A stretch of DNA of 14,951 bases from Smittium culicis (lineage: Eukaryota; Kickxellomycota; Harpellomycetes; Harpellales; Legeriomycetaceae). The position numbers and the translations under genes were made by a program. The notes under the pieces are model-generated. The model searched no databases and was not told the origin of the DNA. It saw only the letters and a list, made by a program, of their open reading frames with translations. The stretch is from the NCBI GenBank assembly GCA_001970855.1, contig LSSN01003129.1, positions 1-14,951 on the forward strand, in the 5' to 3' direction. Shown here piece by piece: positions 1-10,903 of the stretch. Each line of letters starts with the position of its first letter. Within the stretch, counting starts at the first letter, position 1.

Positions 1-3000
1 AATTTTAATCTGGTAATGATATGTTGTCTAAATTCAAGCACATTTGACTTTAAACAAAGAAATAAAACTGATGTTTTTCTATATCATCCATTTTAGTATT
101 TAATTGGTACTATATTCAAGCAATCAGGGGAAATTAATTTTCCGATTTAATAGAATCCGCCTTCTGGTTAATACTAGAATAAAAATGGATTTATTATCAA
201 GGCTTTATTTAGTGCTTAGAATTTAGAATATTTTATCCGTAGAAATTATAAGCAATTTTAAAATATTTTTAGAGAATTGATTTGAAATATGAAAACTGTT
301 TATATCATTTTCTTGGAGGGCAGTCAAAAATAGTAATAACTTGTGATAATAGAAATTAGAGAATAAAACCAATAATTAATGAATGGAAATACAATTTATT
401 TTAATTTTTTAATATAAAACTTTTTATTAACAAATATTTTGCTTTTTTCAACAAAAAAAACGATTAATTTTTATTTTTAGGCTTATTTATGCATATTTAT
501 ATTATTATTTGGAAAAAGCCGTCGTTATCCTTGCACTATTAATTTTTTTAAGCCTTTCCATGATTTAATTATTATAATAACTTATAAATACTATTTTAAT
601 GTAATTTATATACATTTTTTATTTTTTCAATCCAGTAGATGTATTTCCACAGAAAAAAATTAAATTATAATAGTTAATTTATAATTACAAAAAAAAAAAA
701 CTTAGGCAATCAAAAAAATTTTTACTCTGGAAAATAAAAGCCTGATTGAATAGAAAATTCGTATACCTTCAAAAAAAAAACAAAGAGCTTTGTATAAATA
801 AAATTGATATATATATATATAATATAGCCATTATTTATATAAGGTCATATTTATAACTTTTCAGGCAGATTTAGTATAATAAATATTCGAAAAAATCAAT
901 AAATAGATTATAAAAATTATTTTTAAGACAAAATATTACCCACAGTACTTGTCAAAAAAGTGTATTATATCCTAAATATATATATCAGTATGATTTTTAG
1001 AGATAATATCCGTTAAATTCCTTTTATTGCAAGCTTTACTTGCGTAAATAGTTCGATTTTATGCCTAATAAATTTATACAAATATATAAAGCTCTGTTAG
1101 GCTAAAAAAATAAAGAAATTTTGATTAATATGGATATTAAATATTTATTTCTTAATAAAAATTTTAATTCGAAATTAGCCAGCTCTGTTTACTATTTCCA
1201 TAAAATTTATTATGAAATAGATGTTTTTTGGTTACTGTATCATTTCTTCCTCAAGTTAATTTTATAATCTTTTGAATTAAATTGTTTGTTTTAAAATTGC
1301 CATAAATGTTTAAAATAATTCAATAAAATAAATTCATAACCTCTTATTTTTCAAATAATTCGTTACTCAGGTTATTGTAATATTTTTGAGTGTATTTCAA
1401 TAATTAATCAATTAAATACTCATTATATATATATAATATGCCAATTTATTTTTTACAGAAATATATAGATTCTTTTTTTCTCTTTTTCTATAAAGATATT
1501 TATCAATTTAATTTTACGTGCACAGAATAGCTCTTTAATAGAAATGATTTTGTAAACTTATTGTATAATTTATGCTTGCTGATTGGGATTTCTTTTATTA
1601 CTATAAATTTTTTGGATCAGTCCATTAATTGCAGTGAAATATAGAAATGATATCCTCGCCTCCAATCAAACCAAAAATATTAAAGCTTTTAGATTATTTT
1701 GGTTAAATCAATCCCGCTATTTAAAAAGTAATTATAAATTCATCTTATCACGCCAGTTGATTAAATTTTAAATGCAAAATAAAAATTTATATGATTTGTT
1801 TAAATTTTTCTAGAATTAAAGTATATTTGAATCAAAATAACATGAATTATTTAATCCAATAATACAAATATTTAATATCTGGCTTCTATCAATCCAGATT
1901 GTTATTAAAATTTATCTTCCAAAGTTTAAATTCAAATGATTTTACCGACTTTGTAAAATAATATTAAATTATAATTTTATAATAATCACAAAAAAACAAT
2001 ATATCTGATTAAAATCTAATCAATAGAATAAATTGATGTTATTTAAATTTAACTTTAATGCGAATGAATTTTTTATAAGTTTTTAAATATTAGCCTACCT
2101 TTTTATTTTATCTTTTATTTTATTTTACGCTTGTAACTTTCAAACTGTTATTTTTATGAATTATAGTAAAAAAATCTAAAATACAAGAAAAAAGAAAATT
2201 TTAAGATCTGTACAAGATAAATTGTGATGATTTTCATAATATTAGTAAAATTGGAGCCTTTGTACGAGGATATTAATTTGTTTTAACTTAATGTTATTAT
2301 TAATATTATTCCAATTTTTTTGAAAATATTGACTGAAAAAAAAGCGGAATTTCAATTTTCCAATTTACATTTCATTTTGAAATTTTTATATGCTAGTAAA
2401 AGATATTTTTATATTTGGGTAGTTACTTTTTATCAAATTTTATATACTTTAAAATTTTTCACTTTAAACTAATTCGCTCATAAATAATTTTCAATATGGT
2501 TTTTTGGATAACGAGATATCCTATCGTGATGCTATCAACAAGTGTTTTCATTTTTTTCACATAAAAAAATTTCAATTGCAAATATTTTTTGAGGAAAAAT
2601 AGTCTAATTTAACCCTAACTTTAAAGGTTTTTGCATAAAAACAAGAATGATATTATAAAATCTTAGTTTAATTAACCTCATTTATCTAATTTTTTTTAAA
2701 AAAATTTAATTACTTATAAGTTATATGACTCGTGAGTAAAATTTAAAAATTCAATTTAAAAATATAATTTTATTATAATCAAATCAAATTGATCAAAGAC
2801 TATTTATCATTTTAAAAGCTATTAAAAATCAGAAGTAATCGGTTAATGCTTTCTGTGATTTTGTGAATCATTAAATAAGTCTTAAATTTGTATATTAATA
2901 ACTAAATAATTATATAAAAAAAACCAAGAAAATGTGAAAAAATACTCGGGTATAGCTTGGCTAGTCATAATAATTATTGGAAAACTTCTTATTATAATGA

Positions 3001-3643
3001 ATTTCTTAAATAAGAAATGTGTTTTAAAAACCTATTTCCTATTTTATATTATAGAAAATAAAATCATAACAATTGATAGCTGATTGTTTATTGATAAAAA
3101 ATGAATCATTACTACCTAATATTATATTTACTTGTATATTACAATTCACCGAGTAATTTAAATTAGTAATTAATGGTTTTTTATTTGAACTTTTGACTAA
3201 TGTAAAAAAACAATTGCTTTTGATAATAATTAAATTTTTACATATCAAAGAGGTTATGGTATTAATAAATAATAATTAAATATATTATTTGAACAGCCCG
3301 AAATGATCAATAATTATAACTTTACTATATTTATAAAAATTATGAAAAAAAAAAAATTTAAAAAAATTTTAATTATTACCCAGAATATTTAGAATATATG
3401 AAATTACATTTTAAAAATTTGGAGATATAGATATTTACTCAAATTATAGAGTTCCAAGCTATAAAAAAATTATTAAACCAAATTTTACAAATCCAAAAAA
3501 AGTCTTTTTAAAGATTTAAGAAAAATAATTGACATAAAAAACTGAAATCTATAAATAAAATCAAAGTTTATATGACAAAGTACCTTTAATTTTAGAAAAT
3601 TAGGACTTATTTAAATAAAATTAGACTTAAATTCCCGGTTTGA
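1..3643. other. AT-rich intergenic tract with no recognisable gene
   Basis: This stretch is extremely A+T-rich, with many homopolymer A and T runs and short (TA)n tracts (about 806-822 and 1425-1438). Stops are dense in all frames. I found no tRNA-like A/B-box pair, no conserved protein segment and no spliced gene. The one open frame of some length (3039-3248, minus) is low complexity and is compatible with chance at this composition. The tract may hold fully decayed elements that can no longer be recognised by eye. Confidence 0.6.
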
Positions 3644-3686
3644 AGCTGCTAGGGCGGCCGAGCGTGTTCGTTTGAAAAATTATTTT
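3644..3686 (+). repeat. Orphan 3'-end fragment of a non-LTR retrotransposon
   Basis: A small GC-rich patch inside the AT-rich tract matches the reverse complement of 13831-13873 without gaps at 37 of 43 positions, starting at AGCTGCTAG and ending in TTGAAAAATTATTTT. The other copy is the 3' terminus of a longer non-LTR element relic on the minus strand. The simplest reading is a second, severely 5'-truncated insertion of the same family, in the opposite orientation. Severe 5' truncation is typical of target-primed reverse transcription. The AT-rich sequence after the block (to about 3712) also looks broadly similar, but composition makes that part unreliable. Confidence 0.65.
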
Positions 3687-4387
3687 TTGGATATTTTTAT
3701 AACTTTTTAATAGTTTTTTGTATAGTTTTTTCGAATTTTAATAAACTTATTGAGATAAAAAAAATTATACTTAACTCATGGTTTATTTAATTCTGTAATT
3801 TTAATTTTTTAAAAAATCGTGGAATAATTGATCAGATATTTTTAAATATTTTATTTGAAATAAATTTAAATTGAGCTATTTTTGGCTTAAAATATCTAAA
3901 AAAAATGTACACTTTAATTCATTTTTACCAATTTTTAAAGTTCACGACAATTTAATGTTAACTAATATTCAATAATATGACTATCTTATTCGCGATTTAA
4001 TTGAATATTTTCCAGCTTGAAAAAATTTTTTTTGACGAAAAAAATAAACCTACTAGCTTTTTTTAAAATTTTTACTTTAATTAAATTTATAAAATTATGG
4101 GGCTTCAAATCAGTTCTCGATATTTGATACATTATATTTAAGATAATATTGCGTGTTGAGTTATTACAGTTGATCTTGATATTTTTGATTCTATTATTAT
4201 TATTTTTCTTTCTAATAACCTTTTTAGATCATATTCTTTATTTACGATTAAAAACCTTTTTAATTTTATTAATTTTTATAATCAACGTAAATATACCTTT
4301 TTTAGTATAAAAAAATTAAATTGAAATGTTTTATTTGGATTAATATTATTTTTCATATAACCAGAGTTAGAAATTAAGGGGTTCACA
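3687..4387. other. AT-rich intergenic tract, nothing recognised
   Basis: The sequence continues strongly A+T-rich, with long A and T homopolymers and stop-dense frames. No gene, RNA gene or motif was recognised between the retrotransposon fragment and the hairpin at 4388. Confidence 0.55.
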
Positions 4388-4410
4388 AGTTATACTCTGA
4401 AAGTATAACT
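4388..4410. repeat. Perfect 9-bp inverted repeat (hairpin)
   Basis: Arms AGTTATACT (4388-4396) and AGTATAACT (4402-4410) are exact reverse complements around a 5-nt CTGAA loop. The arm is close to that of the hairpin at 13913-13936 (core TTATACT...AGTATAA). No gene borders it and no T-tract follows directly as in a bacterial terminator. It could be a relic of a small inverted-repeat element or a cruciform-prone site. Confidence 0.6.
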
Positions 4411-4626
4411 GGTATGATTTTTGTTATTTTATTATTTTATTATTAAAATTTATTGTTAAATTAATACCCTAAAGTGCATTAAAAGATAAGGTAGTTAAAA
4501 ATAGTAAAAAGGTGTAATGGGAAGGGATAAAAGAGGAAACGTTTAATTACTATTAAATTTTCATCTTTTCATGATTTTCATTATTGATAGACGAAAAGCA
4601 TTTTTTTTAATATAAAAAATAGATAA

Positions 4627-5125
4627 TACGCGGAATTAAATTTTTACATATTGAAGCTATTGAAAGAACTTATTAACCTATTCACGGGCGGTAGACTATC
4701 TTTGATCTACAAAATATATCCAACTGCATTTAATAAAAATAGTATAATTTCTAGATATTAAAAAATATTGGTTTGATGTTAAAAAGCTGCAAGCATTAAA
4801 CTTATAAATCATGAACGAACCATAAAATATATATTTTTTAAAGAGTGTTGGACAGATATGAGTTAATTTTATTACTATAATTGAATCAATTTATTTGACT
4901 GTTACACCAAAAAAGCTAAATGACATTAGCCAAGGAAAGCATTCAAGGTCAAAGTTTTTAGATTTGAAGTTAGGTATAATAGCCAATAAATAAGAGTAAA
5001 TTCAGTATACATGGGTTATGTCCAATTATAAAATGACTTCTATTAAAAGTTTTAGCCCAAAGTCAACAGAAAACCAAAAGTATGTAATACTCATGAATAA
5101 TTGGTGGCAGATAGAATGCTTTTAA
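4627..5125 (+). pseudogene. Decayed coding-like stretch, possible piggyBac-type transposase relic
   Basis: Base composition is less AT-extreme here than in the flanks, and two plus-strand segments read like old protein. Frame one is open from 4627 to 4758 and contains LFTGGRLSLIYKIYP, which loosely resembles the F-x-GR-(L)S-x(4)-YIP block of piggyBac DDE transposases. A second frame, 4895-5125, carries ISQGKHSRSKF, then LGIIANK, two stops, and QYTWVMSNYK, reminiscent of the later KW-x-D-x(3)-V-x(2)-LS block. Stops and a frame change separate the parts. The family assignment is by memory of motifs and is weak; decay of some former coding sequence is more certain than its identity. Confidence 0.22.
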
Positions 5126-5405
5126 TATAAAACTCAATTACAATTTTAGAAGTAAATTAAATTTAACTGAGGCCAAAATAGTAGCGAGTATACTTTATCA
5201 ATTTTAAAAATCATTTCTCTATATAAAGCTAAATAATATTTTACTAATAGATCGTTTAAACAAATTATTGAAATTACAATACAACAGAAAATAATAATTT
5301 CTAAACTTACCGAAGTTTAAAATAGAATAAACGCTTTTAGAGATTAAATCCGAATGACTTTTCAAAGTACACTTGACTCGAATTATTAATTTCCACTCGC
5401 TTCTT
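5126..5405. other. Intergenic sequence upstream of the mannosidase gene
   Basis: AT-rich sequence leading into the promoter of the plus-strand mannosidase gene. No open frame or repeat of note was seen. Confidence 0.5.
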
Positions 5406-5413
5406 TATATATA
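5406..5413 (+). promoter_or_regulatory. Candidate TATA box of the EDEM gene
   Basis: TATATATA lies 66-73 nt before the ATG at 5479, and the sequence between is less AT-rich and could hold the transcription start. TA runs are common in this window, so position is the main support. Confidence 0.35.
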
Positions 5414-5478
5414 TCAGCTGCAACCACTGATTATAGCCCGCATACACATTCTAACACCTGCATAAATCAAATTTAAAT

Positions 5479-8400
5479 ATGAAATTGGTAATACGCTTAT
5501 TTTTATTGCTAATACTGTCAAACATTGCTTATTGCATCATCACAGAATCGAGACGAATAGAGCTAAGGTATATTAATTTAATAAAAGCAATAATAAAATG
5601 AATTTAAAAACCTTCCTTTTTATAAATAATTAATATAATAAAATTTATTATTGTAAAATTTTCTACGATTAATTTTTATTCCTCTAAAATCTAGGGATGC
5701 AGCAAAGGTTAATTTAATTTAATATCTTTAAAATAGTTTTGATCAAAAAAAATTCTTTACTTTAAATTGAATTTTTGAAAAATTTAGGAGGCATTTTATC
5801 ACGGTTTCAATGGTTACATGAAGCATGGATTTCCCTTTGACGAAGTATTAATATTTCTAATTTAACTCAATATTCTTATTCTATATCCTTTTTTTTGCTA
5901 TATCTTCTCTTTCTATTAATTTCATTTTAGCTACGGCCTCTTACTTGTTCTCACCGAGGGAGAAATAGAACGCCAAAGTAAAATCAAACTATTTTAAATT
6001 CCTGAATAACTTTAATAATTTAACAAGAAATTCTAATATATTCTTTTTTTTTAAAAAAAATTTAAAAAAACCCTATAGTGAGTATCATGGCGAAAATGAT
6101 GTATTAGGCGATTTCTGTTTAACTTTAATAGATTCTGTTGATACTTTAGCAATAATGAACGATAAAAAAGGATTCGCTAAAGCTATACAAGACATAATAA
6201 AGTATGTTCCAAATTTTGATCTAGACAGCTATGTTCAAGTCTTTGAAACAAATATCCGAGTTCTTGGAGGTTTGTTAAGCGCGCATATAATTGCTACTGA
6301 TTATAAAGATAATCTAGGAATGAATTTATCTAAGCCTTCAGCTGATATTGTTGATGAAAATGGGAAAGAATGGGTATATAAAGGCGAGCTTTTAGCTTTA
6401 GCCAGGGAACTTGGTTGGAGACTGCTGCCTGCTTTTGAAGCTTCAATAAACAATGTACCATTTCCAAGAGTCAATTTGAGGCACGGCTATTTTTCTAAAG
6501 AAATAAGCGAAACATGTACCGCTGGTGCTGGTTCACTAATATTAGAATTCGCAACTCTTAGTAGACTAACCAACGAAACTATTTTTAATGTAACATTATA
6601 AACGTTTAGACTTATAAATTTATGTCTATTAAATTATAAATATAATGATTTATTTTATTTTGATTTCTAGGACGTAGCAATGGCCGCCATAAAGCAATTA
6701 TGGTTCAACAGATCTAAGTCAGACTTGTTAGGGAATTCATTCAATATCAATACATCAAAAGTAAAGATCTTATGTATTATTAATATAAATTATTGTATTT
6801 CTTATTTAAAGCATCTTAGCTTCTTAGCTTCATAGCTTTTATTTTTATTTTCATTGATTTTATTTTATTTAGTGGGTATCTGAATTTGCAGGTGTTTCCG
6901 CTGGAATAGATTCCTTTTATGAATATTTGTTCAAGGGTGGCATTTATCTAGAAAACCAAGAGCTTCTAGACATATTTAATAATGCTTACCAAGCTATCCT
7001 TTATAATTCCAGGGATACAGCTACCGGCTATCTTTTTGGAAATGTAGATATGCACCGATCTTTACTTAATATATGGTGGATTGATGCTCTTTCTGCATAT
7101 TTTCCTGGTTTGATGGTTCAAGCAGGTGATATTCCTGGCGCACAAAGAAGCTATATGATTTACTATCATATGTGGAGGAGGTACAGGTCTATGCCTGAAC
7201 GATTTGACATTAGCCGTAAAAATCTTGCAATAAGCTTTTATCCACTGAGGCCAGAGTTTATTGAAAGTACTTATTTCCTATTTACAGCTACAAAAGATCC
7301 ATTTTATCTCGAGGTCGGTGAAATGATCTTAAATGATATCAACTCTAGTATGAGAACAAAGTGTGGCTTTGGAAGTTTACGTGACTTGTTTGATAGAAAA
7401 ATAGATGATAGAATGGAGAGCTTTGCATTAAGCGAAACTTTTAAATACCTATACTTATTATTTGATACCGGTAAAGTTATAAAATTTAGTGTTTAATTGA
7501 CTTTATGTTATTTGCAATTTATATTTTTAAAAATATCTAAAAATCATCTTTTATCCTTTCTCAGAAAATCCTGTAAATAAAGGCGACAGGAATGCAGTTT
7601 TCACCACTGAGGCACACTATTTCCCACCACTATCAGATATTAGCAAATCCCCTGATCAGTATCCAAAAAATTCAAGTTTTGGCATTAAAAAAATATTGCA
7701 CTTGGATCACCCTCCACCACTAATATTAGAAAAAAATAAAAATTTCCATAGATTGTTTGCAAAGTTGAGAATGCATTCTCCGTCTTACCTGAAAAGTCAT
7801 GGGGTTTCTTCTGGAATATCAAAACAAGTAGTAAAAAAGCGACTGAATATAACTAAGAACTACACCAAACGCCCAATTGCAAAAATCCAGAAGCTTGACG
7901 ATACTTGCTTTTACCCTAACCAGCTTACCTTTTTTGGAGGTAACTATTTAAAAATGCTGAATGAAATGAAACATTTTGATAGTAATAGGAGAAATAAAGA
8001 AATAAACAGTATCAAAAAGTTTATTTTATCTAGCAGTAGCTTGGATTACTCTCCTAGTCTGCCTTTAAGAAGAGATTTTGACCTTATTAAATCTCTAGTT
8101 TGGGGCAAAAAATTCATTTTTGATGACTACTATAATAGGCATATTGAAGACCCTCTTAGTCCTATATTTGTTAAAGGAGGAATAATTCCGTCATCAGAGA
8201 CAGGATATTTATCTTTAGGTAAAGAGTGGAGTCTTGTCTGTTCATCTCCATCAATAACGGATATTCCAATCACATTTACAAAAGATTTAAATTTATTTGT
8301 TGATAGTTCTAAAAACCGCCTAAATCTAACAAAGTCTGAGAAATTGGTGAATACTATGAGTATCGTTTCTGGCCAAGCGAATGTGTGGAAAAATATAGAT

Positions 8401-9651
8401 TACGTTTCTGTATCATTTTCCCAATCACTAATCGGCGAAATTACCGGAAAAAATGCTATTAATCAACTCTATCAAATTGGTATGGAGCTAATGAAGCAAA
8501 ATGTAATAAACCAGCTCGATCTACTTCCTAATTTGGTTTATAAAAATTTAGGTTTCAACAATTTAAATAAGTCAAGTGGCTTTTTAGTGCCCAATAGTGA
8601 TCCCTCAGAGCCTCACCCTGTTCTGAAAGATAATTTGAAAGTAAGTATATCTAATGGTGGAAGAGTTCTTTTATCTGACTTAGTAAGCATCAAAGTTATT
8701 ACTGAAATGAAAGTTGAAAACAAAATGGCTTCAAATGGTTTAAAGCCAATGAAAGCTGCGAGTACGAATACTGCCCCAAAGACCAAGATGAAGATAGGTG
8801 ATAAAGATTTGGACCAGTTAGGTAAAAAAAATAAAAGTACCAGTGGTAATATTCCGGATATTCAAAATTCCTATTATAATGATACTCTTCCAGAATCACT
8901 ATTGATCCAAACCTTTAGAGAATATATTGGCAGATTATCTAGCTTTTCATTTCACAAGTTCCATAATTCAAAAAATGCGTACATCAACCACATAGAAGTT
9001 GTTCTACCCAATCTAGTAATTGGGAGTGCATCCACACCATTTGGATGTGAGGAATTTACTCCAAGAGAAAAATCAATAATAAAAGATAAAATAGTTTTGA
9101 TTAAACGGGGTGGCGGCTGTTCATTTGTAGAAAAAACCAAGAATGCTATACTTGCCGGGGCAAAAGCGCTACTTATTAGCATTGATAGTGACGCGATTTC
9201 ATTTTTAGAAAGTGAAAAGGAGATTGATGAATTGTATAAAGGGTATTCTGTTAGTATGAGAAATGATCTTTGGCAGTATGGCGGATTAATCAAAATCGGA
9301 GATGCTAGCGAACCAAAGAAAAAAAATCTGATGCTAAAAAAAATTATTAGTATAAAAAAGTCTAGAAAATTTAAAAACATGCAGACACCAGCCAAAAGAC
9401 CCAATGACCCAATATTTAAATCTATCAAAGACTTATTTAACGAGTTATACTCATTCTGCTATGCATATAATATAGTGAAACAGAAAAAAACCAATGAATA
9501 CATTGAAAACACCAGGTCTAAGCCAGTAAACCCAACTAATAAAATAATTGAATCCAGCATTATGCCCGTGATTTCAGTTTATAAAGAATTCTATGAAGCA
9601 ATCGAAAAAGATATCTTATCTGGAAAAAGAGCATTTGCTCAGCTATTATAG
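5479..9651 (+). CDS. EDEM3: EDEM-type GH47 alpha-1,2-mannosidase with PA domain (8 exons)
   Basis: Predicted ER glycosidase that trims mannose from N-glycans of misfolded glycoproteins, marking them for ER-associated degradation. Exons by homology and GT/AG sites: 5479-5567, 5695-5707, 5788-5844, 5931-5977, 6079-6589, 6671-6760, 6873-7470, 7565-9651; the sum is 3492 nt, 1163 residues, in frame. Residues 1-19 are a signal peptide (MKLVIRLFLLL...AYC). GH47 domain, about 28-500: GYMKHGFPFDELRPLTC, LTLIDSVDTLAIM, ILEFATLSRLT, WWIDALSAYFPGL, YPLRPEFIESTYFL, RMESFALSETFKYLYLLF, TTEAH. The acidic residues expected in the active site are E225, D340, E397 and E451, and the Ca2+-binding Thr is T483. 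C59 and C433 match the cysteine pair known to be disulfide-linked in yeast Htm1. A long poorly conserved linker (about 510-930) precedes a protease-associated domain (about 935-1045, RGGGCSF at 983-989), the arrangement of EDEM3. There is no KDEL-like terminus (ends AFAQLL). Orthology to EDEM3 rather than another EDEM rests on the PA domain. Confidence 0.93.
5568..5694 (+). other. EDEM3: Intron 1 of the EDEM gene
   Basis: GTATAT donor and CTAG acceptor, 127 nt. It splits the AGG codon of residue 30 after its second base. Placement is fixed because joining the flanking exons restores the conserved LRD...F-Y-H-x-F-x-GYMKH stretch of EDEM proteins. Confidence 0.85.
5695..5707 (+). other. EDEM3: 13-nt microexon (exon 2) of the EDEM gene
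   Basis: The exon GGATGCAGCAAAG supplies the last base of R30 and codons for D, A, A, K (residues 31-34). It is flanked by CTAG on the left and GTTAAT on the right. With it the protein reads RDAAKEAFYHGFNGYM, matching the spacing of the EDEM family; skipping it would shift the reading frame. Thirteen nucleotides is very short for exon definition. Confidence 0.8.
5708..5787 (+). other. EDEM3: Intron 2 of the EDEM gene
   Basis: GTTAAT donor and TTAG acceptor, 80 nt, phase 0. The donor departs from the GTA start seen at the other six introns. Confidence 0.82.
5845..5930 (+). other. EDEM3: Intron 3 of the EDEM gene
   Basis: GTATTA donor and TTAG acceptor after a T-rich tract, 86 nt, phase 0. 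It interrupts the conserved FPFDE/LRPLTC block. Confidence 0.87.
5978..6078 (+). other. EDEM3: Intron 4 of the EDEM gene
   Basis: GTAAAA donor and ATAG acceptor, 101 nt. It splits the AAT codon of residue 69 after its second base. The next exon opens with EYHGENDVLGDF, leading directly into the conserved LTLIDSVDTL. Confidence 0.87.
6590..6670 (+). other. EDEM3: Intron 5 of the EDEM gene
   Basis: GTAACA donor and CTAG acceptor, 81 nt, phase 0, with an in-frame stop just inside. Joining gives ETIFN/DVAMAAIKQLW, as expected for the family. Confidence 0.88.
6761..6872 (+). other. EDEM3: Intron 6 of the EDEM gene
   Basis: GTAAAG donor and TTTAG acceptor, 112 nt, phase 0. Joining gives NINTSK/WVSEFAGVSAGIDSF, matching the family's TGxW...GIGAGxDSFYEYL region. 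Confidence 0.88.
7471..7564 (+). other. EDEM3: Intron 7 of the EDEM gene
   Basis: GTAAAG donor and TCAG acceptor, 94 nt. It splits the GAA codon of E469 after its first base. It separates the ETFKYLYLLFD block from the calcium-binding TTEAH block. Confidence 0.88.
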
Positions 9652-10903
9652 GTTTATCCCCACACCTTTTTTTATTTTTTTTTTAGGATAATAACCATTA
9701 TTTATGTATTCTTATTACTATTAGCGCTAAAATTTATATTTTTTTATATTTTTTTATATTCCTAGCATTACTTTATTACAATAGTATCAAAATTATTATT
9801 CTACTTGAATAGACTATTAGAGCTTTGATATTTTTCTTTGGTTTGTTGTATGAAACAATCAATATACGTACTTTTTATTTTTTTGGTATAATAAATTAAC
9901 AAAGTTCAATTTTGAATAAGTTTTCTTCCAGATTTCAAGTAGAAAGTTAATCCTTAGTGATCTAATTATATTACTTTGGTTTTTTCAATTTACTTAATAG
10001 TTGTGCAGTCAAATTTTTTTGTTTTGTAGGTTGGTAATAGGCAAAGAAAAAAAATTTTATATATACCAAAAAAAAAAGAATCTTCTCAAAAATTGCGGAG
10101 CCAGAAATTGGAAAATAAAAGAATATTCAGAAAAAAATATACAAAAAAAACTATCATAAGTACTAGATTGTTTATGAAAGGTAGCAAAAAAAAAATTTTT
10201 TTTAATATATATATAATCACAATAATACTTCCTACAAGTTAATAAAGTATATATGAGTTTTAAAAATGTTAGTAAAATATTTATATGGTATAATACACTT
10301 ACCCCTACTACCATGGAATAAGGATCTTTGTAAGCTCTTATAACTCTCATAATCCTTAAATTAAGCTTGTAGCATGACGAAAATGGAGCCCCTTATGTTT
10401 TTGGAGACCAAAAATATACTGCCATAATGTTTCCAGGATAATTATAACCTTATTATCACGTACCTCAATTTTGGAAATTTTGATCCTTTATGGGTATATA
10501 ATTTTAGGTTAAATATATATATTGTCTCAGAGAGTTTAGATTATCTTTGATAAAAATTAGTTCCATAAACTATCAAGTCATCAAATTTAATAAATCAAAA
10601 GGCAATTAATTTTTGTTTTTGCTATTATTATTATTTTTTAACATTATATTATTATTATTATTGTTATTGTATATTTAAATTTAGTAATTTAATTATGAAA
10701 TCATGCGACTACTAAGGACCGAGTACCTGATAGTGGCTTAGAGATTTAAGCAGTGAAATCTTATTAATGTACTAAACCAAATTTTCGATCATTTTTACAA
10801 TATACTTGGCCTAGATAAAATCAGAAAAGGTCAGCTATTCGGAAGATAGCTAATTATTAAGAACCTGACTCGAAAAGGAAGAAATGATTCGATAGACAAT
10901 TTC
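9652..10903. other. Intergenic region between convergent genes, AT-rich
   Basis: The 3' flank of the EDEM gene includes a T-rich stretch, a 10-bp period repeat of TTATATTTTT (about 9734-9760), and an AATAAA at 9890-9895. An ATT trinucleotide run lies at about 10622-10671. Between 10290 and 10500 the sequence is less AT-extreme and short open pieces occur on both strands, but none is recognisable. No intact gene was found. Confidence 0.5.
9890..9895 (+). terminator. Candidate polyadenylation signal of the EDEM gene
   Basis: First canonical AATAAA after the stop codon, 239 nt downstream on the sense strand. The distance is long and such hexamers are frequent at this composition, so an unseen variant signal nearer the stop is also possible. 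Confidence 0.25.

Noticed and set aside
806..822. (TA)n tract
   Set aside because: Short and typical of the background; not evidence of an element or origin.
1021..1075. Possible tRNA T-loop (AGTTCGATT near 1049)
   Set aside because: The flanking bases do not form a T-arm stem and no A-box or acceptor stem could be placed.
3039..3248. Minus-strand open frame of 69 codons
   Set aside because: Ile/Asn/Lys/Ser-rich with no recognisable motif, no signal peptide and no credible splice partners; one or two frames of this length are expected by chance in a window of this size and composition.
8699..9428. Minus-strand open frames inside the last EDEM exon
   Set aside because: They lie antisense to a coding exon with conserved PA-domain sequence and are shadows of it.
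10057..10350. Minus-strand open frame of 97 codons, with a GTAAGT donor-like site after RVIRAYKDPYSMVVG
   Set aside because: The first part looks exon-like, but the rest is Phe/Lys/Tyr low complexity encoded by A/T runs. No partner exon with recognisable homology was found, and a stop lies shortly upstream in the same frame.
10370..10432. Plus-strand short segment reading HDENGAPYVFGDQKY...
   Set aside because: Only about 20 codons between stops, with an acceptor-like TAG before it; I could not match it to a family and found no continuation.
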